30,642 nt of DNA from contig NC_049985.1 in the NCBI RefSeq assembly GCF_000003815.2, positions 20,773,938-20,804,579 on the forward strand, written 5' to 3'. The position numbers and the translations under genes are program-made. This stretch comes from Branchiostoma floridae. Lineage: Eukaryota; Chordata; Leptocardii; Amphioxiformes; Branchiostomatidae. The notes under the pieces were generated by a model. That model ran no database searches, was not told the DNA's origin, and worked only from the letters and a program-made list of their open reading frames with translations. The stretch's first letter is position 1; each line of letters opens with the position of its first letter. Shown here one piece after another: positions 1 through 10,292 of this stretch.

Positions 1-72
1 AGTCAATGCGATGATTCACGACGAACTGGCGCATCATGTCCATATTCATCACGTCCAGGAACTTGTACGGGC
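1..72 (-). CDS. TDH: L-threonine 3-dehydrogenase, exon 4 (partial, runs off left edge)
   Basis: This exon follows the acceptor TTCCTACAG at 81-73 and reads PYKFLDVMNMDMMRQFVVNH and then RID in the frame set by exon 3. The VVNHRI stretch, and the spacing from the Rossmann loop in exon 2, match vertebrate mitochondrial threonine dehydrogenases as I remember them (LREIVVN-RI-W). It starts with two bases that complete a Gly codon begun in exon 3 and ends inside a codon beginning with T, probably Trp. The catalytic Tyr-Lys region of this extended short-chain dehydrogenase family lies outside the window. Confidence 0.85.
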
Positions 73-900
73 CTGTAGGAATAAATACATGGGTAATACC
101 ATACCTGATATTAAATGGTACATATTAGGCCATAGCAAATAAATTCTATGAGCGTGATAATTAATGTTCGCTTGATTTTGAAAAAAAAGAAGAGGGATTT
201 TCCACTCCGGAGATAGTGAACATGACAAGAAAGTACAAAAATGGGAAAATGTATCATTGTTGTAGCCTTGATCATGATTGTACAATGTAGAAGTGACGCT
301 AATGTAAAACATGTAGCCATGACCGCAGTTGTGGAAGTGAGACTAGTTCGATAGTAAGAATGACGCCAGTGATCTAACCATGACTGAAATTGCCAGCTTG
401 GTAAATGATACCAGTCTACCACACAAGTGTCACCTTGTGCACATCTTGAATACAGAAATAACAAGACTGGCAATAAAAATGTATTATTGCCATGACGACG
501 ATTGAGGGTACAACAATACAGCTCAAATCAGAAATAGACTGGAACTTCCCTGTCGCACTATCCCTGGCACAATATACTAGCCCAGCTGTAACATAAAACT
601 ACAGCCAGCAGAAATGTACTACTAGTATCCCCGGTACAGCACAATGGTCTGCCAGTGACCTAAACTTACAGCTGAGCACTACAGAAGTATTTCCTGTCTG
701 CCTGTGGCGTATGGCTTGAACAAGCTCTAGAAAAGAAAATGTATCCTTCATAACATAACATAACAACCAAGACAACGTGATCCATTGTGCAGAGTTTCCC
801 TGTCTTACCACTGGTTTCAAAGGACAAATTCCTCAAGGGAGCAAGTGTGACCTACATTCCCACTACCATTGCATACCAGAGATACATCTGGAACAGATTT

Positions 901-916
901 GGGGGGGGGGGGGGGG
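901..916 (+). repeat. Homopolymer tract of 16 G
   Basis: An uninterrupted run of 16 G lies in TDH intron 3. Such a run can form a G-quadruplex and is unstable in length, so the exact count in the assembly is uncertain. Confidence 0.9.
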
Positions 917-1486
917 CTTGCATGCCCAGCATACTGTGGAGTACTAGCATTCTTGGAAAAATGCCTGTGCAATTCCTAGAATTTTTGCAGATTGAATGCA
1001 ATATATACCACTTGACGACTTCCCTGAGGCGTCGTCAAAAATAACTCGTTGCCTGTGATACCATGTTTTGTCAATACAATTGTTATGGTGTATGTTCTGA
1101 AAATCTGGGTGTCTCGCTTTTTTTACCCATCTTGTTTTTCTCGCCCTCATTCATTAAATTTGGAGTCCACAGATGACGTCAGCCAATGAGATACTTCCCC
1201 TCCCTTCTTCATTGCCTGTTGACGGTGGCTGGCTAAGGCTGACCAGCGCTAGCACAGTGAAAAGGAAGGAGGGCAGTTGGTCTGGCATAGGAGGATTATG
1301 CCTATCTATTTCTCTGTTTGTTTATTCGTTTGTTTGTTTTTTGTTTGCTGTTATCTGTATACAGCTTTCCTGTTAATTTTCAGGAATCGCAATGAGATCT
1401 AAATGTGCGCGAAAAAGCTTTAGACACAGAGGACCTCAAATCCCCATTACATGTAGCTCAACAAGTTAGCCTGTAAAGAATTTCAA

Positions 1487-1559
1487 AATGCCGTAGTGTA
1501 GTGGTTATCACGTGCGCCTCACACGCGCAAGGTCCCCGGTTCGATCCCGGGCGGTGACA
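1487..1559 (+). tRNA. tRNA-Val (CAC), acceptor stem imperfect, possibly a pseudogene
   Basis: The sequence folds as a tRNA. It has the A-box-like TAGTGTAGTGG, an anticodon arm GTGCG-CCTCACA-CGCGC with anticodon CAC (valine), and the T arm CCCGG-TTCGATC-CCGGG that includes the B box. A T5 terminator follows at 1563-1567. The 5' acceptor strand AATGCCG pairs poorly with the 3' strand CGGTGAC: the outer two pairs are A-C and A-A, followed by two G-T wobbles. The body is otherwise well kept, so this is either a recently decaying gene or a tRNA-derived copy. It lies within a TDH intron on the opposite strand. Confidence 0.8.
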
Positions 1560-1698
1560 TTATTTTTAAGAACCATTGTTTTGTTTCTAATTTTCACTAC
1601 TCATTACATTCCCTACAGCTGGTTGTTTGTGTAACTGTAATAACAATGCGATATACTTTGCTAACATCAAAAGAAAACAAGATGGTTTCTAAACTGAC

Positions 1699-1769
1699 CG
1701 CTCGCCTCTAGCTCTGCGTCCGGAAATCTCCGCCCTGTAGCGATCACATTATCCCGTCCGTACTTCTTT
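1699..1769 (-). CDS. TDH: L-threonine 3-dehydrogenase, exon 3
   Basis: This 71-nt exon lies between acceptor TTTCCTTGCAG and donor GTCAGT. It gives KKYGRDNVIATGRRFPD and then AELEAS. The one base at each end fits the phases of exons 2 and 4 exactly. The segment KKYGRDNVI matches the KRFGKDNVI segment of vertebrate TDH, which is strand beta-2 of the Rossmann fold and follows the glycine loop. The exon is too short to stand out as an ORF; it was found by reading between splice sites for the expected protein. Confidence 0.85.
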
Positions 1770-1979
1770 CTGCAAGGAAATAAAAAAGCAACTTATTTAA
1801 ATATCTTTCCTTTTTGGGTATGTATTCATTCGTTCATTTTCTAACGTTCTTTCTTTCAGTGAATTACCACAATGAAGCGCTATTTATTTTTATAATCAAT
1901 GACGTAAAATACGCTGTAACTTTTTGCACCAACGTGACCATGACGTAGAGATCATTTTCATATATGAAACTTCTGAGCA

Positions 1980-2275
1980 TTCCCTTAAGTTATCATTTCA
2001 TTCTACTAATGTTTTCCAGTTATATTATGTTAATATTGCAATTTTGATTTACTTGTATCTTAAAATGATATGATGTATTGATTATTAAGTTGCTATGATT
2101 TGTATTGACGGGTATACACGCCAATGTTAGTTTTCTCATGTTATGTTACTTCTTATTTTATTCGATATGTATGTACAATGTATATGTATGTCTGGGGTTT
2201 CCCCCAGGGCACATTGAAAAGCGCCTAGAATAGGCGATATGTCACCCCTGGTAAAATAAAACAAACAAACAAAGA
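1980..2275 (+). mobile_element. LINE 3' end, 5'-truncated (tail AAAC repeats)
   Basis: An AT-rich stretch like a LINE 3' UTR ends in a hairpin (CTGGGGTTTCCCCCAG at about 2191), a second short hairpin (GCGCCTAGAATAGGCG) and a tail of AAAC repeats (about 2255-2270). This layout, AT-rich UTR then structured 3' end then short tandem tail, matches the complete LINE 3' end at 20240-20322, although the sequence family differs. No coding part remains. The 5' limit is approximate. Confidence 0.5.
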
Positions 2276-2841
2276 CATGCATATATTGTTCATCTAAAGA
2301 TAAGGCTCGTTGTGGTAATGCTTCGAGTGCTCGAAAAGAGTCCGTCCTAAATAAAAGTTAAGCATAACAAGCGTGTATGTGTCATAAATTCCTTTTATTC
2401 CTTCCAACTAATATGAACATGATTTGAGATGAAAGATTATGTATTACTGACAAAGTAGGGACATTTCGGCCTCCTCGCGATTGGACAGGACATGTGCGCT
2501 TTTTTGTCAAGTGCTACGGTCAGCCTCTAGTGGCACAAGACTGCTCCTTGCGGATATTTGCTAATTGCAGTTTAAACTGCGATAAGTTTAATTTCATCCG
2601 TTAGATTTGTGTGTCACCTTATTGCATCAAGAACATCTGTGTTTTTCGTAGAAAGAGAAATCTGCAAAGATATTGTCAGCCATAAGTCATAAACGGTGCA
2701 TATTATCGAGTTGAACCAAGTGGCACGATAATTAACGTATGATATGGAACCTGATTGGTTTTACTCTTCCTGGTTTAACCAACCAACATGGCGGCTATGA
2801 CGTCACCTTCCAACGTCCAATAGAAAACGTTGACATCTTAC

Positions 2842-2884
2842 CTGAGTTCCTCCGCCAGCGGGGCCCCCAGCTGTCCCTGCACAC
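2842..2884 (-). CDS. TDH: L-threonine 3-dehydrogenase, exon 2 (glycine-rich NAD loop)
   Basis: This 43-nt exon lies between acceptor TTTAACAG and donor GTAAGA. Joined in phase to exon 1, it turns ...PRVLIT into ...PRVLITGGVQGQLGAPLAEE plus LR. This contains the G-x-x-G-x-x-G dinucleotide-binding loop of extended short-chain dehydrogenases, as in TDH and UDP-galactose epimerase relatives. The vertebrate sequence as I recall it is ITGGLGQLG, so this protein appears to have one extra residue (VQ in place of L) before GQLG. Confidence 0.85.
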
Positions 2885-3306
2885 CTGTTAAACACACAAG
2901 GTTACTCGTAAACACCTGTATAACGTGCGGGGGTACCTATCACCAGCTGTTTAACGTACAAGTTTACCTATGAATACCTGTATGACGCACAAGGTTACTT
3001 ATAAACACTTAAGTACTTCCACTGGAGTGTTTGCGTTTCCACCATAGGTCGATCAGGCCACGGATACAGAAAAGTGAGTGCCTTGTGTGTAGACTGGGCA
3101 TGGGATCCGTGCCTCCATGGAAGAAAGAAAGAAGGAAAAAAAGGAATGAGGAAAAGACGGAAGGAAGGAAACGAACAAAAAATGAAACAAAGAAAGGAAG
3201 ACTAGTCCACCTTGTTTGTATTTACACGATATTTAAAAAGCACCGATCGCAAAACAGCATATGTGAACATGTATAAAACATAGCCCTTACCTGTGTTCCA
3301 TTGCTG

Positions 3307-3517
3307 CTCTCCAAGCAGAGGTTAGGCTCCGGCTGTTTTTTTTAACGTTTTTAGTCGTTTTTTATATGACATATGTGCTGTCTATTTTGTATTTTATGTT
3401 GCTGTGTCAAAGTTAGGTTTCGACACAGCAAGATAAAATACAAAATAGAAAGCCCGATAAAAAACGACTAAAAAAAACGTTAAAATAACAGCCGGAGCCT
3501 AACCTCTGCTTGGAGAG
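3307..3517. mobile_element. Fold-back MITE with 10-bp flanking direct repeats
   Basis: The two ends are near-perfect inverted repeats: CTCTCCAAGCAGAGGTTAGG at the left and its complement ending in CTTGGAGAG at the right. The pairing continues inward through the TAACG...TTTAGTCG and TATTTTGTATTTTAT segments, so nearly the whole 211 bp can fold into one hairpin with a small loop around 3405-3425. The decamer TTCCATTGCT flanks it at 3296-3305 and 3520-3529, consistent with a target-site duplication. A duplication of 9-10 bp suggests a Mutator-like or foldback-type origin. No transposase is present. Confidence 0.85.
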
Positions 3518-3845
3518 TATTCCATTGCTATTTTGCTCATGAGTGAATGATAATGAAGAATTGCAATCAACACTGGCTTTATTAGATTTTTTTCGGAAAA
3601 GTAACGCGTGGCGTTAGTTGACCTTTATTCGATGTGTACCTATAGTAGTTTCCTTCCGAAACGTGGCAGTGAGAAGATATGCTACATGCAACATCGGGGT
3701 TCAAATATTTGTAACAATGTAGCATCGACAGGACTATATACAGACAATATAATAATATGTATAACAGAAGCGATAAAGGTAGGCCTAATTTGGGATTGGG
3801 GGCCACTTTGACCCGAAAAACCCAACCGGGGGATGGTCAGCTAGT

Positions 3846-3945
3846 NNNNNNNNNNNNNNNNNNNNNNNNNNNNNNNNNNNNNNNNNNNNNNNNNNNNNNN
3901 NNNNNNNNNNNNNNNNNNNNNNNNNNNNNNNNNNNNNNNNNNNNN
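3846..3945. other. Assembly gap, 100 N
   Basis: One hundred consecutive N lie in TDH intron 1. A round 100 usually marks a gap of unknown true size. Confidence 0.98.
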
Positions 3946-4529
3946 GCAACTTTCCTGCACACGTTAGCGATGGCATGGGCGAAACCATTCTGCGCAGTCA
4001 GCGAGTATTTGGTTGTAAACTGTTGACTTTTGTATCGGTTCAACAATGGCATGTGAGCAGACAGGAGGGCGTGTACGTTTGTGCAGCTATGAAAACAAGC
4101 TGGTACAGCAAAACTTGCACACACAGACGTTTCTTTAATTCCTTAGGTATCCGCAATATGTACTCATCTAATACATTTTGGGGTATAGAATATTTGGAGG
4201 TAAAAGTATTTGAGCAGGTCGCAGTGTTTACATTGTGGGATTTAGCATTGTTTTGTCGTCTAGAACACGGATGTTCCACAAGTTATGTCAATAAATCTTC
4301 CCAAGAGCGTCGAAAAACAGCAAAGTCGACGTATATATTGATAATATTCCGTATATTTATTACATATTCAATATTGTTGCAAGCAAAGAAAAATCGTGTG
4401 TAACGCCCGTTCTTCTAACGCAACAGTGACCAAACCTCTATGTCAAATACCGTGTGTGCATTAAGCCATGTCAGCACAACATTACCACAAGAAAGAAGCA
4501 AGTGCAAGAATACCGAGGGATGTCCTCAC

Positions 4530-4629
4530 CTGTTATGAGTACCCTCGGTCCGTTTGCAACGCTGGACGCGTGAAAGCACCGAGCTATCCCTGGCACACCT
4601 CGGTGCACAAGCCGACCACTCCAGGCCAT
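4530..4629 (-). CDS. TDH: L-threonine 3-dehydrogenase, exon 1 (mitochondrial leader)
   Basis: L-threonine 3-dehydrogenase oxidises threonine to 2-amino-3-ketobutyrate with NAD+ in the mitochondrial matrix. Exon 1 starts at ATG 4629 in a good context (GCTATGG), with no upstream in-frame ATG. It encodes 33 residues and one base of the next codon before donor GTGAGG. The first residues MAWSGRLVHRGVPGIARCFH are rich in Arg and lack acidic residues, as expected for a mitochondrial presequence, with RCFHASS resembling a processing region. They are followed by PRVLIT, the first Rossmann beta strand. Exons 1-4 join with matching phases (1, 2, 1) and give about 95 residues of an expected roughly 370. 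The rest lies left of the window. The identification rests on recalled vertebrate sequence, not a search. Confidence 0.85.
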
Positions 4630-4770
4630 AGCGTTATATAATCTTGCACCGCTACAAAAATCCACTCAAAACGGATGATCTGACTCTATAACTTCTTACC
4701 AACCTTGCATCAGCCGCACAACTCCACAACTGACATGACGCAAGACCGCTAAACACGTCTAAACACTCAA

Positions 4771-4880
4771 CCAATCAGACCGCTCCAAGTATCCGACCGA
4801 CCAATCAGCGATGGAGGTGTTATGACGTGAACCAATCGCAGCGCACACAGCTGAGAGGGTCTTAACGAAGAATAAACAGA
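4771..4880 (-). promoter_or_regulatory. Probable TDH promoter: three CCAAT boxes and CRE-like sites
   Basis: CCAAT pentamers lie at 4771 (CCAATCAG), 4801 (CCAATCAG) and 4832 (CCAATCGC), about 140-205 bp upstream of the TDH start codon. TGACGT-type half sites occur at about 4823 and 4880 (GACGTCAC). No clear TATA box is placed relative to the gene. The cluster reads CCAAT on the plus strand, and NF-Y works in either orientation. Function is inferred from position only. Confidence 0.5.
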
Positions 4881-4979
4881 CGTCACTCCAGGATGTAGCT
4901 CGTGTACAAACATACCTAGCGGTTAGTGTGTTGGACGGTACTGGACGTGTACGCGCGTACAAGCACTCACCACGTATCT

Positions 4980-6477
4980 GTACTACAAAGGCGGTAGAGT
5001 TTGATCAAAATAACTTGAACAGCTTACTAAAGTAGTCTGAATTCTGTTGTTTTTTTTCAAATTTGTGTGTCAGTGTCAGTAAAAGGGGCAAACTGGGCAG
5101 CTATACTTACTTTCCTCCTAGTGTCTGTTTGAAAATTAGACCATAGTACAATTGCAACCACTTGATATAGCTGTATATTGAGAGATTCTAGTACAGTTTA
5201 GCATTAAAAGAAATTAATAATATCTGATGGTTCACTTTTCCATTTTGGCACCATAGAGTATTATTCCATGGACAATCCCCACAAGCTGGTACTGGCATGA
5301 CGTCATCACCACCAGAAACGACCCTCTCAGCTGTTACTGGGTCATTGACCTTTGGTCTACTTTCCTTTATTTCAAAACCTAGAAATAAAGTATACCGAGA
5401 GAGTGCAAATCTCCGACAATGGAGTACTATTTCTTTTATCAATAGAAGCAACACGCATGAAATGGTATATCTATTCTTCGATCTAACCGCGTTAGATTAT
5501 CTATGGCCTGGGTCAAGGTTTAGGGGCTCGTTTAGGTCATTTCATGGACAACAAGCTATAATACAGCTGTCTGGTATCCCACGGTCATTGCCTATCTACT
5601 GAAATAGCCATAGCCATCGGTAAATCGAGCACATGACATGGTCTTGGATTCTTGAATAATTAAAGGTGGCATATACTAAGATACCAGTACAGTATCCTCC
5701 TCATTGTCACTACAATCTTTGTCTGCAGTAACAAACAATTCTGCTAGATTCTCCACAAGAGAGTGTTATTTTCCGATAGACATTGATTTTAGGGAGTGAA
5801 ACGCTTACTTAAAAAAACATTCAGTATTGTACTTAACTCCCCAAGTACTGATTCAATAAATCAAGTAATATCAGGCTATGGCTGAAGCAATGTGTTTGAC
5901 ATGTCCTGACAAAAGTTCGGTTGCAAATGAACATCGCCCCATGTTAACAACTCGTCTTGTTATGTGTTGTTTGATGTCTTGTGAACAATTGGCCGTCTTG
6001 GTGTGCACATCACCCCTCATTTATGCCGAAAATATTTACGATGACGGAAGTGTCTATGCGAATAAGAAATACATGGTTAGGCTCTGTATAGGTTTAGTGA
6101 GTTATCCAAACACACATCGCGTAATTCACAACAAATGAAGTTTTGCAAAAAGGTTGCTGATTATGAATTCATTGATACATAATCTATTGGAAAATAACAC
6201 TTCCTTCTGGAGATTAGTACACCTCTAAGCACATAATTCTTCAATAAACGCAAAGATCAAACAACATAGATGTATTTTGAACAAGCTTTACATTTTGCCC
6301 AGCATGTACATATCCATTCGAGCAAACCGATTTCTCTCATCAACGATAAAAGTTCGCCAAGAAAAAATAATTATCTGGAAGTACCATTCTAATTTCATAC
6401 CATTTGAAATAAAGGCGGCTACTTATGAGTCATTATACATATCTGTGTGGACAGCAACGAATATCAATCTGCCAATG
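4980..6477. other. Intergenic stretch, no gene recognised
   Basis: This lies between the TDH 5' end and the 3' end of the membrane-protein gene. Open frames are short, and none shows a recognisable motif or convincing splice context. It may include the 3' UTR of the membrane-protein gene near 6240-6477, but I found no clear minus-strand AATAAA there. Confidence 0.5.
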
Positions 6478-6944
6478 TTATTTCTTCTTTGCGTAATAAA
6501 TACTTAAAATGACGTTGGCGATGCAAATGACATAGGACAGATAGAATATGTAACCTACTTCTACAAACGTGTGGAAACCATATTGTAAACAATAATACAC
6601 AAAGAGTGTCGTCCTCAACACAAAAACTGGAACGTCAACAACAAATATCATGACGAAAGCAACTACGTGATTGAGATGAGGGTCGGGATTGATGACGTCA
6701 TACTGCAGTAGGCGATGACCTTCGTACCCGACAGTCAAGGTCATGAAGATGAAGGTAAGACAAACGAAGGCGAGGATGGAGTTTGTGAGCGCGAACCTGT
6801 CCTGGAAGAAAGACGTGTCTTGGAGGAGGTGCGTGAGGAGGGAAGAGGCGCTGAGTGTCTGAAGAATCCAGTAAAGACAAAACTCGAAGTGTTGTCTGCG
6901 GTGGTGATGCCACGTCATCATGTGTGACGTCAGTAGGGCAACGG
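6478..6944 (-). CDS. Multi-pass membrane protein, last exon (TMEM26/TMEM121-like)
   Basis: The exon follows acceptor TTTCAG (6950-6945), starts in phase 1 and runs 154 codons to TAA at 6480-6478. It encodes four hydrophobic segments: around FEFCLYWILQTL, ILAFVCLTFIFMTLTVGYEG, HVVAFVMIFVVDVPVFVL and FYLSYVICIANVILSIYY. It ends in AKKK, an ER-retrieval-like dilysine end. The D-x-P-x-x-x-L-R motif (DVPVFVLR), followed by an aromatic helix, resembles the C-terminal half of TMEM26, and the general topology resembles TMEM121. Both comparisons are from memory and weak. No enzyme motif is visible and the function is unknown. The upstream exon pieces are at 7547-7723 and 11809-12119. Confidence 0.6.
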
Positions 6945-7160
6945 CTGAAATTTGAACCATCCTGGCGACCTGTTTGATAGTATAACATTTTCATTGGTCA
7001 CCTCTGGTAACGAAGTTGTTCTTTCAACGGTGTCGATTGGTTCATAAACTACTAAGCCGCCAAAACATGAGTGAATTTCATGACATTTTCGTTCGTACTT
7101 GAGCAAAGCCTAAACTGGGCTACAGAAGCTGACCAGATTGAATTCTTTATATCTTTTTCC

Positions 7161-7546
7161 NNNNNNNNNNNNNNNNNNNNNNNNNNNNNNNNNNNNNNNN
7201 NNNNNNNNNNNNNNNNNNNNNNNNNNNNNNNNNNNNNNNNNNNNNNNNNNNNNNNNNNNNNNNNNNNNNNNNNNNNNNNNNNNNNNNNNNNNNNNNNNNN
7301 NNNNNNNNNNNNNNNNNNNNNNNNNNNNNNNNNNNNNNNNNNNNNNNNNNNNNNNNNNNNNNNNNNNNNNNNNNNNNNNNNNNNNNNNNNNNNNNNNNNN
7401 NNNNNNNNNNNNNNNNNNNNNNNNNNNNNNNNNNNNNNNNNNNNNNNNNNNNNNNNNNNNNNNNNNNNNNNNNNNNNNNNNNNNNNNNNNNNNNNNNNNN
7501 NNNNNNNNNNNNNNNNNNNNNNNNNNNNNNNNNNNNNNNNNNNNNN
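7161..7546. other. Assembly gap, 386 N
   Basis: This block of N hides the 3' part of the second exon of the membrane-protein gene and at least one splice junction. Confidence 0.98.
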
Positions 7547-7723
7547 GTGTAGTTTGTTTGTGACGTGTTTGATGATGAAGAAAGGGTTCGGCCAAAACCG
7601 AATGCCTGTATCTCCGAGCATGCGCAGTTGGCACCGTTTGGGCCCGACCGGAATACCCAGGGAACGAGATCCACACAGATGTAGGTGATGACCTGGACAG
7701 AGAACAGGAAATGGACGGGCCAC
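7547..7723 (-). CDS. Multi-pass membrane protein, middle exon (cut by the gap)
   Basis: Acceptor CCTGCAG (7730-7724) follows a pyrimidine-rich run. The first base completes a TGG codon begun by TG at the end of the preceding exon, giving WWPVHFLFSVQVITYICVDL and then VPWVF, a good transmembrane helix. A polar, Ser/Asn-rich stretch (SSSSNTSQTN) follows, with a possible N-glycosylation site NTS, before the assembly gap. Another frame of the same exon also looks protein-like (IRFWPNPFFIIKH), so the frame choice depends on the phase match with exon 1. The 3' end may fall before the gap. Confidence 0.5.
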
Positions 7724-7739
7724 CTGCAGGATTGTGGGA

Positions 7740-8540
7740 ATAAAAAAAAAAGATAAAATCGAGAAAAAAAGTTCATAGCAAACAAGGAAGCGATATCCTG
7801 AAAGGAATAAAAGTACAGAAGTCGAAGAAAGAACGAAATACGCCAAATTAAAATAAAAGAAAAAAGAAAAGTGTTTAACTAAAAGAGACAAGGTTGGAAA
7901 ATAAAAGTACAAGAAAATAGTAACAAAAGCGCAAAAACTATGATCTTTAAAAAAACTATAACAGTTACAGACTCTAAATTTTCTTTACAACTTATACTTC
8001 ATTGGGTAAGAAAAAAAATCACATAACGTATCAATCTTAATTGCACTTGTATATTGTCAACGTACATTTAACACTATATAAAATTGTACACTGATAAAGA
8101 GATCAAACAGAAAATACAGATATGACGTGTATATCGTTGCAGACAACATCTCCGTATGTGTACCATTATCATGACCCGAGGCACTTTAATATCGATTTTT
8201 ACATCTCGTCATTTGTTTTTAAAAAGTCTGTTTTACAATGCTTATCTGCCTGAAACGTCCGGTGTCATTCTATTTAGGAAACAGCACGTTACTGAAATAT
8301 CGATTTCTGTTATAAAGCACTGCGGTAATTTATTCCGAGGCTGTAGTGTAGTATACTATATATCAGTGTATCACTCACTTGCTATAGGTAAATACCAATA
8401 TGTTGGTGTTAAACAGGCCATTGACCCCTCTTTGCCTGGTGTACATTATATATTGCACTATAAATGTAACTGCGGAAACTGTACGCATAGACCGGTGTTT
8501 TAGCATGGAAGATGTCACAATGTGCCAAGAGCATCATCGT
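7740..8540. other. Intronic AT-rich stretch, nothing recognised
   Basis: This is A-rich, purine-biased intron sequence (especially 7740-7920) of the membrane-protein gene. Short frames in 8156-8503 show no family features. Confidence 0.5.
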
Positions 8541-8542
8541 GA

Positions 8543-8614
8543 GGGGATGTAGCTCAGTGGTAGAGCGCACGCTTTGCATGTGTGAGGCCCCGGGTTCGAT
8601 CCCCGGCATCTCCA
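8543..8614 (+). tRNA. tRNA-Ala (TGC), copy 1
   Basis: The 72-nt sequence folds as a full cloverleaf. The acceptor is GGGGATG/CATCTCC with one G-T wobble, the D arm contains the A box TAGCTCAGTGG, the anticodon loop has TGC, and the T arm CCGGG-TTCGATC-CCCGG includes the B box. A T8 terminator follows at about 8621. It lies in an intron of a minus-strand gene. Confidence 0.96.
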
Positions 8615-8689
8615 CAATTCTTTTTTTTCTCCACGAATCGCTCAAATGTACGTAACATTTTTGCCTCCGTGAAATGTTTTATTTTCACT

Positions 8690-9620
8690 AGCTTTTGTCT
8701 GTCCGTCTGTCTGTATGTTGACCAACAAGATAACTAAAGAATGGCTAGAACGAATAGATTGGTTTCATACTTCGTGAGGCGACAAAAAGTAATTCTAAAT
8801 TATTAGATTTTGGGCCCCAGCTTTCCTTCGTACTGCAGTAGAACTTCGTGGTCTCATATGTTCCAAACAAGCGCTATGGTCACCATGTTTAAGATAGCGC
8901 TTGCAGTCGGAAAGGACCGACGTAGATTTGGGCCAACTAGCAGCTAGGATTAGAATTGCAGAAGCATTTTTTGTAAAAACATTCCGACGAGGAAAGGATT
9001 TTCATGGTTTTTATATGTAGGTAGCTTCGACAAAAATTTACAAAATGAAATACTAATTACGCAAAATGGGGTGAATTTTACATAATTAATGAGAATATTC
9101 CATCATAGCAGGTTTTTTTTTCATTGTATCTCTTGTCCCGGGTATGATACGGTCTTGACGTTTGGGTGACAGATATCTTTTGACACCAGGACAAGGTGGG
9201 GCAGGTTTGAGCTCCCTAACGTTAAATTGCAGGGGCGATTTTGTCAAGACATTCCAAAGAAGATAACTGAAAAAAGAATGGCGGATTTCCATTAGGCAAA
9301 GATATTCATAATGATACACTTGTTATGCAATGAGGGCTTAATTTGCATAATTAGTTAGAAAATTGTATTATTCACATGTAATTTATGATAGGTGGAATTC
9401 AAATAGACATAAAATATTCAAATGAGGAACTGATTTGCATAATCGATGCAAAATTGGCAAAAATCGTTTAATGAGAAATTGTGCTTTTTCACTTGACACA
9501 TATGTAAGCTAATCAGTTATGAACACAAACATGCATAAGTTATGTAAATGTTTATGTCATTAGCATAACATCTACAAAAGCTTTAAATAAGCTTTAATGA
9601 TGGTGTGAGGTTGCCAAACA
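8690..9620 (-). repeat. Repeat X, reverse-oriented copy
   Basis: Read on the minus strand, this stretch has the same order of landmarks as the X copy at 13738-14890: AT-rich sequence with TTTGCATAATT and a CACATATGT block, then CTGCAGTA next to GGGGCCCA, then a run of GACAGACAGAC-type repeats at the end. It is diverged from the other copies. It sits between the two intact tRNA-Ala genes. Confidence 0.5.
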
Positions 9621-9906
9621 TTTACTAATTATTTTTCTTAAAGCATTCTTTTGGGACGAGCATTTGACAATGTCATACTATCTTCGGATGTCCTTAAACA
9701 CATCGACCACTATTCATTGACATGCGATTTATTTTCGCGCATGCGCCGACAGCCATGTTGGTGTCCCAATGTCGAGTGCGCCTGTCGAGTGCTTAATAGG
9801 CTTTCTTCTTGGCGACGCCTCTAGGGCGAGACCTCTTGTGTAACACTATAATTGATTGCTGTTTTTTAACGGGCCAAAATCCCCTCGTCATTTATCTCTA
9901 ACGGAT

Positions 9907-9978
9907 GGGGATGTAGCTCAGTGGTAGAGCGCACGCTTTGCATGTGTGAGGCCCCGGGTTCGATCCCCGGCATCTCCA
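9907..9978 (+). tRNA. tRNA-Ala (TGC), copy 2
   Basis: Base for base this is the same 72-nt tRNA as the copy at 8543, followed by T5 and T6 runs at about 9983-9995 that can stop polymerase III. The flanking sequences of the two copies are not alike, so the identity is confined to the gene body. Confidence 0.96.
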
Positions 9979-10292
9979 CAGGCCTTTTTCTTTTTTATAA
10001 GGGCACACAAAACTGTTTTTCTCGATAGTAACTCTAGACACACTAACGCTGAAGCAAGAGTAAGGAAAGCTATTTGTGATAAAACATAATATCTTACAGA
10101 GAATTTTCATCATTAGAATTCCATATACGCTGAAACGTTGTGAGTTTTACGTATAGATCAGACGCCAACGACAACGTCCTTATTTGGAAACTGTCATTTA
10201 GTTGTAATACCAGAGCACGGGACCAAGACTGAGAAGAAATGTGGCGAAAACAATATATTTCATCCTATAATATTATGATCAGCAAAGCAGAT

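Larger units (their letters stand above)
73..1698 (-). other. TDH: TDH intron 3
   Basis: The intron is bounded by donor GTCAGT (1698-1693) and acceptor CAG (75-73) on the minus strand. It contains the tRNA-Val-like gene (1487-1559) on the opposite strand, a run of 16 G (901-916) and a short perfect hairpin (TTGACGAC/GTCGTCAA, about 1012-1038). I see no other gene in it. Confidence 0.7.
2885..4529 (-). other. TDH: TDH intron 1
   Basis: The intron runs from donor GTGAGG (4529) to acceptor ACAG (2885). It holds the fold-back MITE at 3307-3517, a purine-rich tract at about 3118-3200, and the 100-base assembly gap 3846-3945. The reading frames inside it show no recognisable protein. Confidence 0.7.

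Noticed and set aside
5188-6507. Several frames of 70-100 residues in the 5-6.5 kb interval
   Set aside because: They show no family motif, poor start contexts and no splice-site support; they look like chance open frames in AT-rich DNA.
7110-7785. Alternative proteins across the assembly gap
   Set aside because: Frames through N are meaningless; only the phase-matched frame at 7547-7723 is kept.
8409-8645. Minus-strand proteins reading EMPGIEPGASH or RGSNPGPH near the tRNA-Ala genes
   Set aside because: They are antisense translations of the tRNA T arm, a familiar annotation artefact.
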